35,360 bases of DNA, from assembly GCA_004114245.1 (NCBI GenBank), contig QZWS01000041.1, positions 1 to 35,360 on the forward strand, given 5' to 3'. The notes below the pieces were generated by a model. The model worked only from the letters and a program-made list of their open reading frames with translations. It ran no database searches and was not told where the DNA came from. A program made the translations under genes and the position numbers. Of the stretch, positions 34,601-35,360 are shown piece by piece. Numbering within the stretch: position 1 is the stretch's first letter; each line of letters opens with the position of its first letter. This DNA is from Zoopage sp. CT-All (lineage: Eukaryota > Zoopagomycota > Zoopagomycetes > Zoopagales > Zoopagaceae).

Positions 34601-35360
34601 TTTTTGGAAAGAGAACTGACATGCTCTGTGCGACGCGACGCGTTTATTCTTTTTGTTGCATCCTGTTCTTTTACTTTACACCAAGTGAGTGAATATTTGT
34701 GGAGAAAGATTACGTGCATGAGAACTTTAACTCTCTTCAAGCGACCTTCACAAGAAGGAAGAGGGAATATCCATGTATCTCTTTAGTCTATCTATACCAT
34801 ATGTCCTCCGACCTTGTTTTAGACGTGGGCGTCTGACTCTGGAAGCATGTCCGAATACGTAAGTTTCTCACTTCCTGAAAGTTCCTGCAGAAATCACTTT
34901 GGGTCCTAAGAGGTGATATATTGAAGAACACAAAGTTGAGGCGCGAGCTGGGCGAGGGCTTGGAGACAGACGTAGATGGGAGCTATTTCAGTGGGCCTAG
35001 GGCACTGCCTAGACATAGGTGTTTGGCAATACGCAAGTAGTCATTCATAAGGCAACCCCTCAGTTCTTCGACTCATAAGACGGACAAAAGTTGCGAAAAC
35101 ACGAATCACAAGGTGATACAGGTCCTTTTCTACCACATGGATTATCATTCTGTCACTTCGCAGTTCTACATCCTCTTTTTTTTTTAGGTTGTCGGATCGC
35201 CATCCGCGGGAGAATGGCCCAGACTTCATGCTGCCTCGGATGACGAGCCAGCACTCACAGTTGACCACTGATTATCGCATGTAGAAGAACGCAAGAACAG
35301 TGCCAAAAAAAAAAAGGAAGTGAGCTGGTCATCTAAAAACGTGAGTTCTGTGTTTATATT
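31651..35360. other. Gene-free right end
   Basis: Over 3.7 kb no frame shows a recognisable domain, and none of the splice-signal combinations I tried produced a family-like protein. No tRNA box A/B pair, snRNA core or transposase motif was recognised. The longest frames (33523-33939 minus, 33794-34240 plus) overlap each other in opposite directions and look random. The sequence is unique-looking and not simple repeat. It could hold a lineage-specific gene, a noncoding RNA or plain intergenic DNA. Confidence 0.5.

Noticed and set aside
35041-35268. Minus-strand 75-codon frame at the right edge
   Set aside because: Starts with GTG rather than ATG, has no recognised motif, and no supporting splice partner within the window.

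Overview
This is a nuclear stretch of an intron-rich fungus. Every multi-exon gene read here has short GT-AG introns, pyrimidine-rich tracts stand before several start codons, and the products are eukaryotic. The gene set points to an early-diverging lineage rather than an ascomycete or basidiomycete: a classical cytosolic ferritin with a complete ferroxidase centre, a full Gemin5, a metazoan-like RAD54B (N-terminus MQRSAAPSQ) and a DCUN1D4/5-like DCN1. Mortierellomycotina or another Mucoromycota lineage is my best guess, by inference only. No transposon, virus-derived element, CRISPR array or gene cluster was recognised.

Layout. Left block, all minus strand and tightly spaced: a Gcn4/CPC1-type bZIP factor (6027-6994, with two upstream ORFs and a TGACTCA site), RAD54B (1097-5884, 20 exons) and URM1 (431-957). 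Then a tRNA-Val(AAC) and an AT-rich array of TAGGATTTAAT-like repeats ending in a perfect 12-bp inverted repeat (7992-8114). Plus strand: a class B bHLH factor (9107-11057), adenylate kinase with a 911-nt intron in the P-loop (11231-12957) and Gemin5 (13374-18406). Convergent with Gemin5 is a peroxisomal ABCD half-transporter (18518-21690, minus), then CDC23/APC8 (22867-25385, minus). CDC23 shares a 320-bp divergent promoter with ferritin (25706-26649, plus). After a 1.6-kb gene-free gap holding a foldback repeat (27462-27656) come DCN1 (28266-30542, plus) and a secreted ML-domain lipid-binding protein (30949-31536, minus). The last 3.7 kb holds no gene I can support.

How the genes relate. 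This is mostly a housekeeping neighbourhood, not one pathway. Two genes serve ubiquitin-type control of the cell cycle (CDC23 in the APC/C, DCN1 in cullin neddylation) and URM1 is a ubiquitin-like modifier. RAD54B serves recombination, Gemin5 snRNP assembly or RNA binding, the ABCD transporter peroxisomal acyl import, and ferritin iron storage. The most informative regulatory structure is the two-uORF leader of the bZIP gene.

Method and limits. Exon borders were read by eye from splice consensus, homology recalled from known families and reading-frame closure. Each gene below sums to a whole number of codons with no internal stop. No alignment, RNA evidence or database search was available.
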